From Parasponia andersonii (taxonomy: Eukaryota; Streptophyta; Magnoliopsida; Rosales; Cannabaceae), in assembly GCA_002914805.1 (NCBI GenBank), contig JXTB01000005.1, forward strand, positions 62,001-126,000: 64,000 bases of DNA, written 5' to 3'. The stretch's first letter is position 1. Each line of letters opens with the position of its first letter. Both the position numbers and the translations under genes were made by a program. This document shows, piece after piece, positions 48,171-60,845 of this stretch. The notes under the pieces are model-generated. The model made no database searches and had not been told where the DNA came from. It saw only the letters and a list, made by a program, of their open reading frames with translations.

Positions 48171-49590
48171 ATGACCCATCCCTTCTTAGCCACTCGAGGC
48201 TGGTACTCGATGTCATATGTTCCTAGCTCGATAGCCCATTTTTTTAGACACTCCAACAAATCTGGTTTAGCCAAAATCTGTCAAATAGAGAAATCTGTGT
48301 ATACCATGATCAGATGTACTTTAAAGTACGGCCTCAGCCTCTTTTGCATTTTCCAAAGCCAGAACTAATTTTTCAGCCATGTTGTATCGTGTTTCAGTCT
48401 CTAGTAGTTTCCGGCTTGTATAAAACACGAGCCTCTGTTTGCCTTCCTCTTCAACGAACAATTCCGCACTAACCGCTACCTTAGATACACGTACAAGCAT
48501 TGTCCTTCTTTCGGCGAAGATAAGATGGGAGGGTGGCTTAAGTATTCTTTGAGTTTTATTATTGCCTTATCTTGTTCCTCCCCCAAAGTGACTAAGCAAC
48601 TTGTCTTGATACTCTAGAAGAATGGCCAACACTGATCAAACATCTTAGAGATAAATCGACTCAGTGCTCCAATTTCCCCGATCAAACGTTGAACTTCTCT
48701 GACTGTTGTGGGTCTCTATATGTCTGCGATTAAAGACAACTGAGTGGGATTAGCTTTAATACCTCTTCTACTCACTATATGTCCCAGGAATTGGCCAGAG
48801 GATACTCCGAAGGTGCATTTTTTGGGGTTCAGATGCATTTGGTAATGTCTTAAAATTTGGAAGCATTCATCCAAATGTCCTAAGTGGTCCATAGCTTTTT
48901 TACTTTTCACTACCATATCGTCGATATAGACTTTCATCCTTTTTCTTAGCAACTCAGTGAACATTTTATTAATCAACCTTTGGTAGATTATTTGGGTTGG
49001 TAAAATCTATGCAAGTCCGATCACCCTCATTCTTCTTTTTTTACCACTATTGTGTTAGAGATTTAACAAGGATACATGCATTCCTCAACTAGCCCATTCT
49101 TTATCAGCTTTGTTACTTCTTTATTAATGGCTCTGTTCTTTTCTAGTGTAAATCTTCTAGGTTTCTACCTTACTAGAGGAAAATTGGGATCGATATTCAA
49201 CTGATGTAGATATGTACAGTATCTATCTCAGGCATATCATTGTGGGACCATGAGAAGACCCTGTTTTGCCTTAAGAATTCCATTAACTTCTTCCTTTCTT
49301 CCTTTGGTAATAGGACTCTAACCAAGACTGTTTTCTCTGGGTCTGATTTCTCTAAGAGAATCACCACCAGCTCTTCAGTCGTGGTCTCCGGCTTGTCAAA
49401 CTCTTCTTCAATTTGCTTTATTTATGCCTGCAAGTGATCCTTTAATTGCTATTTTTCTTCTACTGAGGCATTCACCGTCTCCCTAACCTGCTTCAAAGTA
49501 GTCGAAAAACATTTCTTCATGGAAGCCTGGTCGCCTCTAATATCTATTGTATAAGTATCGTCCTTTGACTGGAATCTTAAGACTTGGTGG
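48171..49590 (-). pseudogene. RT and RNase H remnant of Tat-2, internally deleted
   Basis: The minus strand has an open frame of 86 codons (48716..48976) with KVYIDDMVVKSKKAMDHLGH (the catalytic YIDD) and LNPKKCTFGVSSGQFLGHIV. Upstream on that strand an acidic leader and CIDFTNPNNL are readable, but these join almost directly to YQRLINKMF. The palm segment that should hold the first catalytic Asp (the MDAYSGYNQI-type motif) is missing. RNase H sequence follows to the left with stops. Confidence 0.72.
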
Positions 49591-51108
49591 AGTATTGATC
49601 TACAACTTCTAACCTCAAGTATTGCATATCTAATATTAATAGTAGGATTTCACATATAGAAACAATAGACCTAGAAGATTTTCTACTTAATGCATTAGTA
49701 ACCATATTCGCCTTTCTTGAATGATAGTTGATCATACAATCAAAATCTTTCACCAACTCAAGTCATCATCGTTGCCTCATATTAAGTTCTTTATGGGTGA
49801 AGAAATATTTTAAACTTTTATGGTCAGTGTAAATATCACACTTAACCCCACACAAATAGTGTCACCAAATCTTTAAAGCAAAGACCACTGCTGCAAGTTC
49901 AAGATCATGTGTTTAATAATTTTTCTCGTACTCTTTCAGTTGTCATGAGGTGTAGGCTATTACTTTTCCATATTGTAAGAGAACGTATCTCAAACCCATT
50001 TTGGAGGCATCATTATAGATGACAAATCCTTCTACTCTTTTGAGAATGGTTAAAATTGGGGTAGAGGTTAATCGTTGTTTTTATTCTCTAAAACTCTGTT
50101 CACAATCATTTGACTATACAAACTTCACATTTTTTCTGGGTCACTAGGTCAACAGAGTCGTAATCTTTGAAAATCCCTCCACAAATCTTCTATAATACCC
50201 TGCCAAACTGAGGAAACTTCTAACTTCTTTCACATTAGTCGGTATTGGCCATTACTGAACTACTTCTACCTTACTAGGGTCAACAGACACACCATCCTTA
50301 GAGATGACATGTCCAAGGAAAGAAATTTGTGTCATCCAAAATTTGAACTTCATAAAATTTGCATAAAGCTTATTCTCTCGAAGAATTTGTAAGACAATGC
50401 GTAGATGACGTTCATGTTTTTCTTTGGATTTAGAGTATATCAAAATGTCATCAATGAAGACATAACAAATTGATCAAAGTAATCCTTAAATACTTTATTC
50501 ATTAGATCCATAAAAGCTGTAGGTGTATTAGTTAGGCCAAGTGACATGATAAGAAATTCGTAATGCCCATATCTCATTCTGAAGGTTGTTTTTGAAATGT
50601 TATCTTCTTTAACGTTCAACTGATGATAACCAGAATGTAAATCAATTTTAGAAAAATATCTTGCTCTCTGTAGTTGATCAAATAAGTCTTTAATCCGAGG
50701 CAATGGATCCTTATTCTTTATGGTTAGTTTGTTCAATTCTCTATAATCAATATATAGCCTCATTGAACCATCTTTTTTCTTAATAAAGAGTACTGGAGCT
50801 CCCCATGGTGAATAACTAGGCCTGAGAAACTTCTTATCTAGAAAGTCTTGGAGTTGCTCTTTAAGTTCTTTCAATTCAGTTGGAGTTATATGATAAGATG
50901 TCTTGGAAATCGGTGTAGTGTCAAGAACTACGTCTATTACAAACTTGATCTCACGATCTGGAGGTAGTCCAGGTAAGTCTTCAAGAATTACGTCTATAAA
51001 GTCTTGAATAACTGGTACATGGTCTATTACAATCTCTTCCTTTGGTATTTCAATTATGGATACTAGGAAACCAATACAACCTTTGTTTAGTATGTGTTGA
51101 GCCTTCAT
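49590..51108 (-). pseudogene. Chromovirus RT and RNase H fragment
   Basis: The 222-codon minus-strand frame 50440..51108 contains [55 protein letters not shown] (catalytic Asp) and [17 protein letters not shown]. The next motif, FIDD (about 50447..50458), is in another frame, so a one-base indel lies just before it. The frame then continues as IYSKSKEKHERHLRIVLQIL (50252..50443). RNase H follows with [20 protein letters not shown] and YHSRKANMVTNALSRK near 49690..49840. The motifs are of the Tekay/Del chromovirus type. Confidence 0.88.
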
Positions 51109-51412
51109 TGCAGTAGTAATCGGTATGCGAGGTACACTCCTAACTCCGAGAAATGAAAAATTTTAATCCAGTCAGAAGCTGGAACCTCACTTCTTTTTTA
51201 CTACAATCAATCATTGTATGGTTCACACTCAACTAATTCATGCCAAGAATTATATCAAAATCACTAATGTGAAGAAGAACAAGATCGACCAAAACTTCTT
51301 ATTCATTAATTAGGATTTTACATCCTTTAAGTTTACAACTAGAGTTTAGAATGGTTCCTAATGGTGTTGAAATACTAAACCATCTATCTAGATGTTCTGG
51401 CACAACTTCTAA

Positions 51413-52563
51413 TTATTTTGCAAAAGATAAGTTGACAAATGAATGGGTAGTACCAGAATCAATCAAAACAGAGGCACGAATACCAGAAACAATTATGGTA
51501 CCTGTTATAATGTCCGAAGAAGTGTTAGCCTCTTCATATGTCATAGCATAAATATGCCCTTGTGTTTTCTTTTGCCCATTATTGTCAACAGTGGTTGGGT
51601 TCTCCTTGCAACCTTTGATGAAGTGTCTTGGCTTACCACATTTAAAACACAAGTTAAAACCCATGTGACATTGGCCAGAGTGAGCCTTTCTGTACTTCTT
51701 GCAAGTTATCACTGCTCGTTTGTTGTTGTTGCCAACTTTGCCACCTCCATTGTTGTCTGATTTCTACTTTTGATTGTTTTTATTCCACAGTTTTCCTTTG
51801 TGATATCCACTTGCTTTGTGATTCTCTAGCTGACTAAGCTTTTCATCAACTCTAGCAAAAATCTAAACTTGATCTAGAACTTTAGCATAGGTAGTTAATT
51901 TCAGAACTTTGATCGAATGCCTTAAGCAAGGTTTCAATCCCATCTCGAATGTCCTTGCCTTACACTCCTAAGTTTTCACTAAGTGTGGTACAAATCGAGA
52001 TAGTTATTAAAACCGACGTTCATACTGGTGAAATAGTCATGGATCCTTGCAATAAATTGATGAACTCTACCTCTTTAGCTTGCCTCATAGAATATCAGAA
52101 ATACTTCTCAAAGAAGATTTCCTTGAAACTGGTCAAGGTAATATGGTTGGCTTGAATATTGTGGATATGATCAGTTGTCTCCCACCAGTGTGCTGCTGCA
52201 TCTTTCGTCATGAAGATAGCACACTCAAGGTGTTGTTGATTAATACATGTCAACAAACAAAAAAGTGTTCCAGTTCCTTGATTCAGCCTTCTGCGATGAG
52301 AGAATCAATACCTCCTTCAAAACTCGAAGGTTTTATCCTTCTGAACTACTCATAAACTAGGAGTGAGACTCCACTAGTTGGAGAAACTTGAGCAGTTTAC
52401 ACTTGTGATTGTTGTTGGCACTGCATAACTTGATTAAAAAAATTCGTTATGAGTTGCACCAAGTTTTCCATACTTATTTGTACATTCAGAATTTGATTCC
52501 CAGCTTGCCCTTAGGACTAATCACCAACTCCTTCACTAGAGGTAATTCGTTGCGGTGGCATCT
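51413..52563 (-). pseudogene. Chromovirus gag and protease remnant
   Basis: The minus-strand frame 51413..51712 holds the zinc knuckle CFKCGKPRHFIKGC (C-x2-C-x4-H-x4-C) followed by the protease active site ASVLIDSGTTHSFVN. Upstream to about 52563, fragments of Gag are readable (starting MPPQRITSSEG), but stops and shifts abound. Confidence 0.82.
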
Positions 52564-52750
52564 AAACATAAAACACTAGCTTAAGTCTTTAATATTAATG
52601 TTCTAAAGTATACTAATACTTATATGAAACCTAAAGAAATAAATAAGCAATTATATTTAATCTTTTCTTTTACCAATTGGTTGAAGTGGGTCTCCATGGC
52701 ATAAATAGAATTTTTTTTTTTTAAAAAAAGTCTACAGAAATGACTAAATA

Positions 52751-52765
52751 CTTGCTTTGATACCA
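52751..52765 (-). other. Initiator-Met primer-binding site with one change
   Basis: The minus strand reads TGGTATCAAAGCAAG. This is the initiator-Met PBS with A in place of G at the ninth base, one base from the LTR end at 52767. Confidence 0.82.
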
Positions 52766-52766
52766 A

Positions 52767-55700
52767 TAATAACATTACATAAATCTAGATTAAAAAGATA
52801 TGTCAATTTATAGTTTTATCTTATAAGGTTAAAGTAGAAGATCGGTTATTTTTTTTTTGAAAAATCATTTTCTTTTAAACGTTACTATTTGTAATTAAAT
52901 TAAAGAAATACTTTTTAATGAAGATTTATTTTACTTCATAATTGAAATTAAGTCTCAAAACAGAAATTAAATTCATACACTTCATAAAAATAAAACCACA
53001 TTCAGTTTTGGTCAGATAATTAAATATTCGAAAGTAAGAGCATAAAATTGCTTAAAATATTTTATTGCTATTTGGGATTCCGCCACTGCCAACCAACCTT
53101 TAGTAGGAATTATTATTCTTCTGGAAAATTTAAATGAATTGAATAAGCTTATACCCAGTAAGTAAATCTCATGCATATAATGAATGTCATGTCACATGTA
53201 TAGTATACTTTTAGAACCATAACTATGTATCTCCCCCCTCTCCTCCCTTTTTTTTGAAACATCTTGTTTATAAATATTTTTATTTTATAAACTTTTTATA
53301 TTAGAGCTCAACACAGTGTAATGCCAAATCTATCAGAAGTGATGGGCCATAAAAATAGTGTCACGACAAGCACACGTAACCTTATAACTATTCGAATCCC
53401 ATATAACTATCATACTACAACGACTAACATCGCAGTGTAAACTTTCGTTATTAACATATATTTAAAGGAAACGTTTTTCTTAAAATATAGTTTTTGATAC
53501 ATAGTACTTTTAAAAAAACTTAATTTCATTGAAAATCATAATTTTTTTTCGTGCAATTATGTATACACATATTCATGATATATTTACATACTTAATGCAA
53601 CTATTGTTATAAAAAATATAACAACATATTAATATAATCCCTATTACATCACAAATAATACATAATTTTTCATATAAACATACAGGGTGAGATTTACTTA
53701 GTTTAGGTTCTTACAACATTTTATTTGTGTTTGTAGTGAGATTCCACACATTCAATTTTGTTGTAACTATGTGCCTCTTTTTATTCTTTTTTATTAATAT
53801 TCATGCAACAATATTCATTACATATATTAATACATGCTACTAGAAACATATTTATATATCTTAAAAAAAATACTCATGTAAAATCATGTTTCATAACAAA
53901 TATAACTAAAAACTGTAAAAATTTCAACAAACAATACTAACTTAAATAATTTTATATTTTAGTACAAAACTCCATTTATTTTGAAATTTTATAGATAATA
54001 TTATAACATAAAACTAAAGTTATAAAAATTGAACTATTAAAGCACCGAACTAGTCTTGAATTTTATAGAATTATTTCTTTATACACAAAATTCTTTATAT
54101 TTTAAGAGAACATCTCTAACACATTTTTTACACAGACAAAAATTAGAGATTCAAAATTATACTATTATATAGCACATATAATTCTTAAAGTTATATCTTA
54201 AAATTCACAACAGCACTTAACTTACAAAATCATATGTTATTCTGAATATCATAATTAATTATAAATATTTCTAAAAATTCTAAAAATATTTTTGAGTCTC
54301 TTATGACTTATATATTAGTGTTTAATAAAATTTTCAAGCCTAAATAAAATCAATAGAATAAGATTTTATTAATATTATCTTGGATAAATAAAAATATCAG
54401 ATATATCGGTTACAAAAGTAATATATAAAGAACGTTTAATAATAATTAGAAAATAAAATCATCACATCACAAAACTTTTCAGAATATGAGTCAACATATA
54501 TATGAATATATTTTTAAATTTTTCAACTCAAATTAAAAACATTTACCCTCTAAAATCATAGAACAAACTCGATAAAATATATTTTTCATCTTTTCTTAGG
54601 TGACAACCAATATATATAAACGAGTTCTATAAAATCATAGGAGTAAGATATAAATATAAAACTTTCCAGAAATTAAATAGACATATAAAAAGACTTCTCC
54701 TAAAAATTTTAGATCTTAACAAAATTTTTAACTCCAAATATCATAGATTGAATTTGAACCTAAGTGTAGTAAAATATATTAATGTTGAAAGACTATGAGT
54801 TCTAAAAATAACCTTTTTCTTGAATCTTAAAGAAAACCTTCAAGAATTTTTTGAAATCTTTATAAACTACCACAATTATGAAAGAAAAAAAGATAGAGAG
54901 AAATATAGGGGGAAAGAAGATTATAGTTACAAGATAGTGCTCTATTTATAGGCTTATTGTGAACATAAAATATACTTAATATATATATATATATATATTA
55001 AAGTTAATAATAATTACACTACTTACTTAACTTTGTTCTCTTTTTTTTTATTTGTTATCTTTTTATCATGAAATGAATTAATTTTCACTAGTCTTTTCCG
55101 CTTATAAAAGTAGTATAATATTTAATAACAATATGTAGATACATAATATATAGACCATATCATCTTTACATTTAGTATCCATTTAATCAATATAATAAAT
55201 GCACCTTTTAAATAGTTAATATATTAAACCATACCATCTTTACACTTTTCAAAATTTATTTTGTTTTCTAATATTATTAATTAATTTTTTTTGCTTTAAT
55301 AGCTAGTGGAATGTAAACTCATAATATATTTTGCAAACTCCACCATTGACAAAGTAATAGTATACAAATGATAAAAGTAGTCCTAATATAATTTATTGCC
55401 AACTTAGCAAAAGTTATCAATTATTCTTCTCTTTTCTTTTCTCTTTTTTTTTTAAAGTTACTTTATTAAATCAAATATATATAATACAAATAATACTTAA
55501 TCTATAATTTTGGCTAGAATTATTTTTAATTTGGGCTTTCTTGTATCAAGATAAGTAATTGTTAGGCTAAAGCATTTAGAGTCCAAATACAAACAAATCA
55601 TATTAATAACTTCAATTTAGATTCTCTGATTGGGCCAAATTTGGAGCTCAATAGTAAACATAATTAATTAAGCCCATACCATATTAATAATGGTAGTAGT

Positions 55701-56050
55701 CATATATGTCATATTATATATCTAATCAAACTTAAATATATAAAATATATTTTAACTATTCTATTATCATATATTTGAAAAAGAAAATCAATATTACTTA
55801 TTAATTTAACATATTAAGAGGTTAACAATAAAATTAATTAATCAAATATGTAACACATTAAATAATAATTATATATATGAATTTGGAAATGCATATTTTT
55901 TTTCTTTTTATTAGGACCACATAGTTAAACTTGGCTTTCATGTGTGTATTCCATTACAATCACCTCCACAAAATTTATTAGTGCATAACTATTTAATTTA
56001 TATAATTAAATAATTTAAATAAAGATAATAAAATTTTAGACTAAGTAACA
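52767..56050 (-). repeat. 5' LTR of the nested Tekay-like element
   Basis: AT-rich, non-coding, about 3.3 kb. It begins next to the PBS and contains the ACCCAGTAAGTAAATCTCATG block (about 53152) shared in kind with the LTRs at 35270 and 58645. A leader-like GA-rich patch with a nearby TATTTATAGGC (about 54890..54955) suggests the transcription start. The right end is placed just before Tat-2 gag and may be off by tens of bases. Confidence 0.55.
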
Positions 56051-56059
56051 AACTTGATA

Positions 56060-57612
56060 TTATAGCTTTGCTTTTCCTTCTTGGCTTTGGGTCGGTTCTA
56101 GTCTATCCATGATCATCGGCACTATCCTCAGAGGCTGTTCTCCAGATTCTGAAGCTTGGGTCTGCTTCTCCTTATCTTGCCTAGCAGCGCCCTCTTTGGA
56201 CTGACTCCCACTTACTTTCACGTATTGCTTTTGCTTTCCATCTTGAATGGCCATCATGACCTGCCCATAGAGGCTACGACAATGAATGGTGGCATGACTA
56301 TGGTCTTTATGAATGGTAGTACTTGTTTCTATTTTTCATGTGATCTGGGACGCCAGACTTGTGAGGTGTCTTTAAAAATGCCTTTGTCTTCATTCCAGAG
56401 GAATATTATGTCGATTGTTGTATTGAGCTCAAACTTTGGTTGAGGGTCTTTGAATCTTTTTTCTCCATTTGTCCCCTTCATGGCAAGCTTGGCCCATGGT
56501 TGTCTGCTTTAAAGCTAGTCTTGGGTCTGCATGAGCCTTTTTACTCCTTATGCGGTAGGGTTCTATGCCGGTGTTGTCATTATTGTCGTAGAACCTTTGG
56601 GTGCCTTTTGATAGCTCTCTAACACCCTAAAGACTCCATCAAACTTTGCTAATAGGTCGGACATGTCGTATGGCAGATTTAAGAGTAGATGATCTAACAA
56701 CATGGAGCCCAGTTGCAGGCCTCTAACAAAGGAGTTCGTAGCTTGGATTAAATCGATATCATGTATTTGAGACATCGTATCCAAAAACTGAGATAACTAT
56801 TCCCTTGGGGATTCACCTGCAGATTGTTCCAAACGATCCAAATCCTGCATTGTCTTCTTCTGCCTCTTTGCATTTGCATCCTGTTTCATGAATAGTTTGC
56901 AAAAGTCTTTAAATCCATTTATGGATTTCTCTGAGAGCTGCTTAAACCATGCTAAGGTTGGCCCTACCATAGTGGTGGAGAAGACTTTACACATTACGGC
57001 CTCATTTTTGGTTTCTAAGGCCATCTTTTGCTGGAATAAGTAGATATGATCAAGGAGGTCTGTTTTTCCTTCGAATGGCTTGAGTGTTAGGGTCGTGAAG
57101 TCCTTCAGCTTGGGCTCTAGTTGAATCTAGTTAGCAGATGTTGTTCGGCTGATCCCTCGCATAGCTTACTTTGCTAGGTCAGCAGTCAGTGAATCCAGTC
57201 GAGGGGCATATTTTCAGGATTTATCAAGTACTGCCTATCTGTCGTTGCTCCTATCTGTGAGTGCCTTATGTGACTTTGTTCTTCTCCTCGCATTTACGAT
57301 TTGGTTGGCATTGGGATTTCTCCTATCGTTGGTTGTTGTACTTTGAATTCTTGCTGAACCTCTTTGTCGAAGTTATCCTTCCGTTCGTTTCTGGCTTCGC
57401 TCGCCAATAACCCTTCAAGAAGAATGTTATCTCTACGAACTTCGACAACCTCATCCTGTAGGTCCAAGATGGCCTCGTGAGCCATTTCCGCCTTTCTCTT
57501 CACTTTTGTCAAGGCAGCAAGCATCTGGTTCAGCTTTTGTTCTAAGCTGGGTCATGCTTCTAGGAAACTCCCTTCGGCATCAGGTCGTGTGCTTCTTGTT
57601 TTCATTCTGGAT
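56060..57612 (-). pseudogene. Gag of Tat-2
   Basis: The minus strand starts about 57605 (MKTRSTRPDAEGSFLEA) and continues through a helical N-terminal segment (MLAALTKVKRKAEMAHEAIL, 57294..57524), the capsid motif MVGPTLAWFKQLSEKSINGF and KDFCKLFMKQD (56797..57024), then SFVRGLQLGSMLLDHLLLN (56563..56784). This arrangement is typical of Tat-lineage Gag. Stops separate the segments and the C-terminal CCHC motif is not seen, possibly lost with the nested insertion. Confidence 0.75.
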
Positions 57613-57695
57613 TATGCCATCTAATATCGTACATCTTTTTATTTAGGGAGAGACTTGACTTCATGGTTCTGATTTTTCTTTCTTTCATATTTTCC

Positions 57696-57713
57696 CACAT
57701 ATGGGGCCAAACT
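57696..57713 (-). other. Candidate primer-binding site of Tat-2
   Basis: The minus strand reads about TTTGGCCCCATATGTGGG, close in form to the TGGCGCC-type primer sites of plant gypsy elements. It lies a few bases inside the proposed LTR edge at 57719. Confidence 0.4.
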
Positions 57714-57916
57714 ATTAGTGCATTCTTCTACCAACTATCTACGTGTTCTTTTCAGTTCGATTTAACTCTGTTCTTGATTCCAAAGAAGGATTCAAGGGTG
57801 GCCACCTGCAAAACTCTCCGATACTTAAGTCATATATTTTTCTTAAAAGCCAAAAGAATGATAGTAGTGATAGCAAAATGAATAATGATAATCCTTTTTC
57901 TAAAAAAATGAGCTAC

Positions 57917-57942
57917 ATATATATATATATATATATATATAT
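57917..57942 (+). repeat. (AT)n microsatellite in the Tat-2 LTR
   Basis: A perfect AT run of about 26 bp. The homologous position in the left LTR (about 39414..39430) has a shorter run, so this tract has changed length since the two LTRs were identical. Confidence 0.9.
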
Positions 57943-58259
57943 GTGTATGTATCTTGAAATTAAGTGCTCAATCTCCCTTAATTTCAGGACCAATTACCTC
58001 TTTTTCCTTGTTGTGTGCTCCAGAAATCATGGATTATAGATACTGCAACTTTCTTTGATTCGATATTGCTTGCTTATCATAATCTCTTCTGATATGTATC
58101 TATACCGGACGAGATTGTGATTGTCTATAGCTCTGTAAGGTGATTCACTTAACACACATGGTGATTGTGAGGGAGCATTAAATGCTCTATTTGAGTCTAA
58201 GGTAGAATGTCACTTGTGAGGATGGAGAACTATAAAGTCTTGAGAGTTCCAGACCTCAT

Positions 58260-60591
58260 TGTAACACCCCCCCAACTTAATACACGACTATGTAGGTTAA
58301 ACTATGATGCATTACTCTTTTATAAACCATGACTTTAGTTTTACTCAAAAATTTGGGCCAATTTAAACTTTTTAAACTCTAAAACAAAAAACCCTGCGTG
58401 GCATTATTTTTGAAAGTGTCTTTACAAACTGTACAACCAAAAGTCATTATCTATTTATCTTGCCATCTACAGTAATATTTACATCACACCAAAATATCAA
58501 AATATAAAGAAAACATTGCCCACAAGTCAAGCTCGTCTACATCGGTATGATCATAGTAACAAGAAAGCGTGCTAGTCAACTAGCAACTTTATACATCATA
58601 TATCTCATCACCTGTATCACAGGAACTAAATAAGCTAATGCTCAGTAAGTAAAGATCATACATGCTCGTGAACATGTTTCATGCATATACTTCATTGAAA
58701 TTCCTATTGTACTCTTTCTTCCATAACTTTTCATTTTGATGCACTTTTCTTAGAAAACATTTCTTTATAGGCCCTTTGAGTACATTACAAAGTCGTGGCA
58801 GTCGGTAGGTCGTGCCCACCTATGCGGGAAGGAAACACATGGCCAATGTGAACCATACTTACCCAACGCAGACCGACTAAGTAATGCACCTGATAAATCT
58901 CATAGTATAATGCTCAGCCCCGACAGTCAGTAAGCCGTGCCTACCTATGCAGGAAGGATGCCTGTGCAAACCATACTTACCCAACGTAGACAGACTAAAC
59001 ACTATACTTAAAACATATCTCGTAAAATTAGTGCAATGGTACTACTTTAAATCCAATGTGTGGAAAACTTCAATTCTTTGAAAATCATGCTTAAATGATC
59101 ATGCCATACTTATATTTCTGTAAGCTTTGCAACAATAATATAAATAATATATAATTGAAATAATACACATAAGCATGTAGGAAAACATCTTGTATATACT
59201 ATTGTTCTTATGATGCAGTTAAAATAAATCTTCACTTACCTTGTGTCCGGTAGAAAAGAGTGTGGAAAGGGTCAGTATCCTCTATGGCAAGGTGTATGGA
59301 AGACCTGATGTCAATTTTATTACTAACATTATCACTACAATATAAAATGCTTAAAGAAAATAAGTACAAGACCGAATCACAGCTTTTATATAAGAAGGTA
59401 CCCTAGTCACAAAATGAACTAAAATGTCATCTACTTTCATAAAAACTAGTCCATTAGCTTCTAAATGGTACCATTTGGTTCTAAAAATATTTAGACAGCA
59501 CCTCCCCTATTTTTAGGATATCTCCACATGATTAAAATCATAGTTTAAGACCTGTAATAATAATCAACAAGCCAATTTCCACATATACAATTCAAAGAGG
59601 ATCATTTAGAGCAACCTAGGTACATTTGAATTCCTTTTGTTTAGACAAAGTTTAAAACTACTTTTACACTTTTCTATTGTCTTAAATAGCAACAAAACAA
59701 ATATATTTACATCATGGGATCAACAAAATATACATTTCAATTTTATAAAATCATATTACAAGTTTGGGGAACTTATTCTAACAATGGAAACACTTGAAAA
59801 TACTTGAATCCACAAGTAGCAAACTTTGGGGCTTTAAGACTAAATTTGATCCTCCACTTAAATTCTGTATTTCCAATCATATATAAGGTTTCCTTAAACC
59901 TTAATTCTTTAAATAAAAGCTTTAATTCAAGAGCTAAAGCAATAGAAATAAATTACCAATTCTAAATTCCACAAAAAGCTCACCTTGACTAGTTTAAACT
60001 TTTGTNNNNNNNNNNNNNNNNNNNNNNNNNNNNNNNNNNNNNNNNNNNNNNNNNNNNNNNNNNNNNNNNNNNNNNNNNNNNNNNNNNNNNNNNNNNNNNN
60101 NNNNNNNNNNNNNNNNNNNNNNNNNNNNNNNNNNNNNNNNNNNNNNNNNNNNNNNNNNNNNNNNNNNNNNNNNNNNNNNNNNNNNNNNNNNNNNNNNNNN
60201 NNNNNNNNNNNNNNNNNNNNNNNNNNNNNNNNNNNNNNNNNNNNNNNNNNNNNNNNNNNNNNNNNNNNNNNNNNNNNNNNNNNNNNNNNNNNNNNNNNNN
60301 NNNNNNNNNNNNNNNNNNNNNNNNNNNNNNNNNNNNNNNNNNNNNNNNNNNNNNNNNNNNNNNNNNNNNNNNNNNNNNNNNNNNNNNNTCTCTCTCTGAG
60401 GGTACTGAGCCTTTACACTGCATGGGAACACTTCGACAAATATTAGTACAATAACACATATTGAAAGCATTTAACAATAAAGAATGAGAAATTTCCTATA
60501 AAGTTGATTCTAGTCACTTGATATGTCTATTATGCAATATGAACATGTTTATTATTGGCCTATTATGCATGTAAGAATCTTGGGCATCACA
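58260..60591. mobile_element. Nested solo LTR with perfect target duplication
   Basis: Starts TGTAACACCC, ends GGGCATCACA, and is flanked by the 5-bp duplication CTCAT (58255..58259 and 60592..60596). Removing it restores the collinear match of the Tat-2 LTR to its partner. It contains no coding region and is related at both ends to the LTR at 34559..38688. A tandem pair at about 58800..58870 and 58920..58990 repeats a unit of about 120 bp (GGCAGTCGGTAGGTCGTGCC against CGACAGTCAGTAAGCCGTGC). An assembly gap lies inside. Confidence 0.9.
60006..60388. other. Assembly gap (383 N)
   Basis: A run of undetermined bases inside the nested solo LTR. It ends at a CT dinucleotide run, so collapsed simple repeat is a likely cause. 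Any frame crossing it is meaningless. Confidence 0.98.
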
Positions 60592-60845
60592 CTCATGTTT
60601 GGGGCAGCTTAGATTCGGCTGACCCTTCTGAGGGTCCGTCTGATGTAGACCTTAGACGAGGCTCATACCTTAAACGGGGCTCAGCACTAACCTTCGTGGA
60701 TTTAGCAGGCTTATACCGCATCATGTGGAACTCACGTGTCATTTAAGTAGTGTCCTTGGGAGTCCGAATTGAATTCATCCATTATATCCTTTTATTTTGT
60801 CACCTCTTGAAACACGTGGCAAGCATCATGAAAATAGGCCAAACA

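Larger units (their letters stand above)
49590..56050 (-). mobile_element. Truncated Tekay/Del-like chromovirus nested in Tat-2
   Basis: Reading right to left: a long 5' LTR (52767..about 56050), a primer-binding site, gag, protease, RT and the start of RNase H. Coding similarity then ends near 49590, where Tat-2 sequence resumes. Integrase, chromodomain and the 3' LTR are missing. The junctions are placed by coding similarity and are good only to about 50 bp. Confidence 0.72.
39281..60845 (-). mobile_element. Second Tat-type gypsy element (Tat-2), with nested insertions
   Basis: A left LTR (39281..39976) and right LTR (57719..60845) match each other once the nested solo LTR is removed. Between them the minus strand carries Gag (56060..57612), RT, RNase H, a second RNase H and integrase (46560..49590), and the plus strand carries an antisense gene remnant (about 40090..43150). 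Three later insertions lie inside: 44803..46475, about 49590..56050 and 58260..60591. It is more decayed than Tat-1: most domains have several stops and RT has lost its central part. Confidence 0.8.
57719..60845 (-). repeat. 5' LTR of Tat-2, split by a solo LTR
   Basis: The left part is 57719..58259 and the right part 60597..60845. They match 39281..39976 in sequence and order, meeting exactly at the nested insertion. It ends AGGCCAAACA. An AT microsatellite (57917..57942) is shared, shorter, with the left LTR at about 39415. Confidence 0.8.

Noticed and set aside
51351-52355. Several plus-strand frames (66 to 105 residues)
   Set aside because: They mirror the minus-strand zinc-knuckle, protease and gag region of the nested chromovirus.
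59985-60477. Four long frames of 150 to 162 residues
   Set aside because: They consist almost wholly of undetermined bases in the assembly gap.
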